A stretch of 64,000 nt of DNA from positions 49,097 to 113,096 of the forward strand of contig NZ_JABSSX010000010.1 in the NCBI RefSeq assembly GCF_013280495.1, read 5' to 3'. The notes below the pieces were generated by a model. The model searched no databases, had not been told where the DNA came from, and saw nothing but the letters and a program-made list of their open reading frames with translations. Positions within the stretch are counted from its first letter, which is position 1. Every line of letters begins with the position of its first letter. Positions 61,256 through 64,000 of this stretch are shown in pieces. The translations under genes and the position numbers were made by a program. The DNA is from Brevibacterium permense (GTDB lineage Bacteria > Actinomycetota > Actinomycetes > Actinomycetales > Brevibacteriaceae).

Positions 61256-61692
61256 CGCCGCCACCCCACCGCAACAATGACAGCAGTCAGGGCCAGGCCC
61301 GAGGCGATCATCAACGGCGCAAGACTGGCCCAGTCAGGTCGAGACCTCGATGCCAGATGGGTCTCTACCGTCGAGTCCGGTCCGGCTCCGGCAGCCGCGG
61401 AGGTGGTCGCATCGTCGTAGGAGAACACAGACTTCACTGCACCGGTGGCTGCTGAGAGCTTCTCAGTCACCTTGTGACCCGCCTCGTCGAGGGTATGGGT
61501 GGCGTTGTCTTTGATCTCCTCGATCGTGCGCTCGGCCCGGGCTCTGACGTCGAATTTCTCGACGAGCTGGGCCAGTGTCTGGCCAAGCTGCTCACGGGTA
61601 CGGGCAATGTCAGCTTCGACCTCGGCTTGGGAGGCGTCCGGACCCGGTCTACCCGACGACGAGTCGGGGCCCGCATCAATGGTGTCCGCCAT
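61252..61692 (-). CDS. DUF3618 domain-containing protein
   Basis: 146 aa. AEVEADIARTREQLGQTLAQLVEKFDVRARA is the DUF3618 helix, followed by an amphipathic stretch and one C-terminal membrane helix (LAPLMIASGLALTAVIVAVGW). These tail-anchored proteins occur with holin-like DUF1469 partners in Actinobacteria. It overlaps the holin-like gene by 17 bases and the YihY gene by four. Confidence 0.88.
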   Translation of the reverse strand: MADTIDAGPDSSSGRPGPDASQAEVEADIARTREQLGQTLAQLVEKFDVRARAERTIEEIKDNATHTLDEAGHKVTEKLSAATGAVKSVFSYDDATTSAAAGAGPDSTVETHLASRSRPDWASLAPLMIASGLALTAVIVAVGWRR

Positions 61693-62095
61693 CGCGGGCT
61701 CCTTTCTTCACTGTGTCCACAGAGCGCTTCGCACCCTCGATTGCGCGCTCGGGCACGGGCGTCGTCGCTGCGACCTTGGTCTTCCCGACCAGGACGGCAA
61801 TCCCTGCGACAGCGAGCAGAAAAACAGTGACAATCAGACCCGCCAACCATGCCGGCACGACGAGGGCGAGGGCCATGATGCCGGTCGCGATTCCCGCACC
61901 GAGACCGAATAGGGCGATGATGCCACCCGCGCCGAGCAGGCCCGCACCAACGCCAGCCTGTTTGGCTTTCGCGCTCATCTCGATCTGCGCGAGCTGAATT
62001 TCATCACGGACCAGGCGTGTAGCCTGCTCTGACAATTGCGAGACGAGCTCAGCAGTCGAGACTGCGCTCGTTGGACTAGGGACATAGTCAGCCAT
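61676..62095 (-). CDS. Phage-holin-like (DUF1469) membrane protein
   Basis: 139 aa from the ATG at 62095. TAELVSQLSEQATRLVRDEIQLAQIEMSAKAKQAGVGAGLLGAGG, then two membrane helices (ALFGLGAGIATGIMALALVVP and LIVTVFLLAVAGIAVLVG), the Phage_holin_3_6 pattern. Despite the name it is a chromosomal stress-associated membrane protein, not a lysis protein. The C-terminus is basic. Confidence 0.86.
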   Translation of the reverse strand: MADYVPSPTSAVSTAELVSQLSEQATRLVRDEIQLAQIEMSAKAKQAGVGAGLLGAGGIIALFGLGAGIATGIMALALVVPAWLAGLIVTVFLLAVAGIAVLVGKTKVAATTPVPERAIEGAKRSVDTVKKGARDGGHH

Positions 62096-62224
62096 CAGGC
62101 ACCTGCTTTCGAAGGCGAGGGCGGACTGGACCCTCTGTTTCTGAGATAAGAGAATCGACACATACGCTGACCCAAAGCCCGTTCAGGACGATGAGCTGCA
62201 GAGGTTGATCGTTGTCGAAGTCTG

Positions 62225-62671
62225 CTAGGCGTCCGACTCGTGGCGAGGTGCCTGTGTCGGCGCAGCGCCAGGCGAGGTCTCCGCGCTGGTGTCAGTGAGT
62301 GAACTCCCACTGGAATCGCTGCTGTGTCGAGCAGCAGCATTTGACGCGGCCTCCCCCACGGACTTGGCTGCGCCTTGCGCGAAGTCGCCGGCCTTGTCGA
62401 GAGTATCGGCTAAACCGGTTTGTCCACGCGAACGAGCCTCATCCGCGGCTCCGGCTCCGAACTGCTTCGCTTTCTCCCCCGCCTGTCCGGCGATGTCAGG
62501 TGCATGATCTTTGACCGAGCCAGTCACAGCACCGATGAACCGCTGGACCTGAGGACTGTTCCACATCTCGCGGGTCCTGGCAACGAGGGCGTTGTACTGT
62601 TTTCGGCCCGCTCGAGAACCGAGCACGAACCCGACTCCGATGCCAGTCGCCAGGATTAGCTTCTTCTTCAT
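62225..62671 (-). CDS. YtxH-like stress protein
   Basis: 148 aa from the ATG at 62671. One N-terminal membrane segment (KKLILATGIGVGFVLGSRAG) and then a helical Ala/Gly-rich region with repeated GAGAADEARSRGQTGLADT-type heptads, like YtxH and other general-stress tethers. RAGRKQYNALV just after the membrane helix is a typical start. First gene of the minus-strand stress operon, 68 bases downstream of the 15-bp motif. Confidence 0.7.
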   Translation of the reverse strand: MKKKLILATGIGVGFVLGSRAGRKQYNALVARTREMWNSPQVQRFIGAVTGSVKDHAPDIAGQAGEKAKQFGAGAADEARSRGQTGLADTLDKAGDFAQGAAKSVGEAASNAAARHSSDSSGSSLTDTSAETSPGAAPTQAPRHESDA

Positions 62672-62739
62672 GAAAATCGATCCCCTCATCTTTGTGCGAA
62701 GTCATCGTCGCGGGTAATCACCCATTTCAATGTGATGTA

Positions 62740-62754
62740 GATTACAGTATAAAC
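62740..62754. promoter_or_regulatory. GATTACAGTATAAAC motif, site 4
   Basis: Differs from the site 1 15-mer at one position, 68 bases upstream of the first gene of the stress operon. A weaker relative (12 of 15 positions) lies at 63019-63033. Confidence 0.5.
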
Positions 62755-63285
62755 ACGTTTGGGGCGCGGATGGCAATGTCGTCAGTGCGCGTCATGGCTG
62801 GGCCACTTTCATCCCAATGCCCACGCGCAGTCCGGTACTCGGCCCTTATCTGCCCAGGGTCGGCAGGGCTGATGCAGACACGTCCGTTGGAGGCATGAAT
62901 ATGAGATTCGAAAGCCACAGAGAGTTCGGCTTCTTTGGGCAGTACCTTCTTCTGCTGGCAGAGCCTCGCAGGTATAGGTGGCCACAGACATAGAAAAATC
63001 TGATCATGTCAAGGCCTAGCGGACACTGTAATCGTTGGAACGCGAATCGCTCTGGCCTTCGTGATTCAAGTTTTCAGCTCAGCCAACCGCGCGGCACACG
63101 CCGCAGAGCGGAGTATGTGGCCGACCTGGATCTCCCCAGAGACGTCCTTGGCGACGCGGTGTCAAGAGAAGGCAGCCGTTCGTTGCAGATTCGACCGCGA
63201 AGCGCCGTGCACCTGCGCGCCGCGTCAAGCGCCTCGCGGCCGCGCAGGTTCAGTTGGAACGGTAGATCAAACGGCGACTGACCGG
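62755..63285. other. Interval without an intact gene
   Basis: Several short frames exist but none shows family motifs. 63019-63033 carries a weak copy of the 15-bp motif. Position next to a recombinase remnant suggests decayed mobile DNA. Confidence 0.4.
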
Positions 63286-63468
63286 TTCGGTCAAGGAGCC
63301 AGAGAAAGCGGCTTTGACCTCGGTGGCCGGCCAGGTCCCATCACCGACAGTCAGATCCGCAACGCGATTCGACTCATCGACAGTGGTGAAACTGCTGCAC
63401 AAGCAGCCCGGAACCTCGGGATCTCCACAGCTGCGCTTTGTCGAAAAGTCCGCCTACTCAGCGACTAA
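63286..63468 (+). pseudogene. C-terminal remnant of a serine resolvase/invertase
   Basis: The last 48 codons read GGRPGPITDSQIRNAIRLID then SGETAAQAARNLGISTAALC and RKVRLLSD, the Hin-type helix-turn-helix that ends Tn3 resolvases and DNA invertases. The catalytic serine domain that should precede it is absent; upstream sequence is unrelated. A degraded transposon or invertase gene. Confidence 0.7.
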
Positions 63469-63489
63469 CGCTATCATCGCACCAGGGAC

Positions 63490-63822
63490 TCAGCCCAGCC
63501 CGGAGGCGATGTAGTCGTCAAGCTTGTCCGCGTCCCGGGCCGCTGCGACAGCCAATGCCTCGTTGGGGTCTTCGAGATGGATCACCAAAGCCGCGTCATC
63601 GTAGGCTCGCCCCGCGCAGATCGTCTCGCCATCGTTCTCACCACCGTCGATGATCCAGACTTTCAGATCCTGCTCTTCCAGCGCATCCCAGACATCCGCG
63701 GCTTGCTTCTCATAAGCGGGAGAGAACCGCTCGAAGACCTTCTCGACCTCGTCACCGGTGGGAGCCTGTGCCCGCCCAGGTCGGGGAAAGTCTGGTCGCG
63801 TCGTTATCTTTTCAGTGCTCAT
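63490..63822 (-). CDS. Small acidic protein of unknown function
   Basis: 110 aa from the ATG at 63822 (a GTG at 63828 adds two residues). No family recognised. The protein is acidic and soluble: DEVEKVFERFSPAYEKQAADVWDALEEQ, then LKVWIIDGGENDGETICAGRAYDDAALVIHLED. TAGATT six bases before the GTG could be a -10 element for a leaderless transcript. The even composition and conserved-looking core argue for a real gene. Confidence 0.5.
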   Translation of the reverse strand: MSTEKITTRPDFPRPGRAQAPTGDEVEKVFERFSPAYEKQAADVWDALEEQDLKVWIIDGGENDGETICAGRAYDDAALVIHLEDPNEALAVAAARDADKLDDYIASGLG

Positions 63823-63913
63823 AATCACAATCTAGCACTCCCCGGTTCGGCGAGTGCCCATCAAACCCGACCACGTCGATGAGAGCCGTCACGGCCACGA
63901 GACAGAGGGCAGG

Positions 63914-63999
<86 letters not shown>

Positions 64000-64000
64000 C

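Noticed and set aside
61676..62095. Prophage lysis gene, from the holin-like fold
   Set aside because: No other phage genes nearby; the family is a chromosomal stress-associated membrane protein in Actinobacteria.

Overview
The window is about 64 kb of high-GC actinobacterial DNA. Gene content (DUF3151, a Corynebacterium-type ArsR, an OhrR/Ohr pair, a GPGG-motif mini-protein, CsbD, DUF4235 and DUF3618 stress proteins, a 13E12-type HNH protein) fits a Micrococcales member, and Brevibacterium is my best guess. No rRNA, tRNA or CRISPR array was seen. An 85-nt G run at the right edge looks like a sequencing or assembly artefact at a contig end.

Layout, left half. 1-430 holds remnants of at least two genes and a 21-bp inverted repeat. 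0.4-9 kb is ordinary chromosome: a DHA2 exporter, DUF3151, a glycosyltransferase coupled to a degenerate GDPD-like membrane protein, acyl-CoA dehydrogenase, a family III CoA transferase with a divergent TetR, and nagB with a wrecked GntR/FCD regulator behind it. 9-17 kb: an SPFH protein, an ohrR-ohr redox module bracketed by two copies of one 36-bp hairpin, malic enzyme, an HNH protein and a histidine phosphatase. 17.4-21 kb is an arsenic-resistance cluster (arsR divergent from acr3-arsC-FAD oxidoreductase). 21.1-23.6 kb is a CitA/DcuS-type two-component system. A compact three-gene cassette (TIGR04255 protein, HTH protein, protein with an SQTCD motif) sits at its 5' end, flanked by 56-bp imperfect direct repeats of the kinase 5' coding sequence.

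Right half. 26-31 kb: DoxX, TetR, CsbD, otsA, a small GNAT-like protein and a dicarboxylate symporter (dctA). 31.2-42.4 kb is an acyl-CoA, epoxide and lactone catabolic island lying between intact dctA and a second copy of the dctA 3' end plus terminator. This is the structure expected from single-crossover integration of a circle carrying a dctA 3' fragment. Within it, a short-chain dehydrogenase and a CoA ligase are truncated head to head at a 10-bp palindrome. A RES-type toxin-antitoxin pair follows. 44.7-53.8 kb is a second, visibly less GC-rich beta-oxidation-like operon set. Its GntR/FCD regulator has two matching 17-bp palindromes in front of the two divergent operons. After a GH79-like lipoprotein and a YbfB-type transporter, 57-62.7 kb is a general-stress region (GPGG peptide, MarR, Dps, DUF4235, YihY/BrkB, DUF3618, holin-like, YtxH-like). 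The end of the window has a serine-recombinase remnant and a small unknown gene.

A 15-bp near-palindrome, GATTACAGTGTAAAC and variants, recurs between tetR and csbD (two sites), upstream of the GPGG gene and upstream of the ytxH-dps stress operon. It is a candidate operator linking these dispersed stress genes. The three-gene TIGR04255 cassette and the dctA-flanked island are the strongest signs of horizontally acquired systems.
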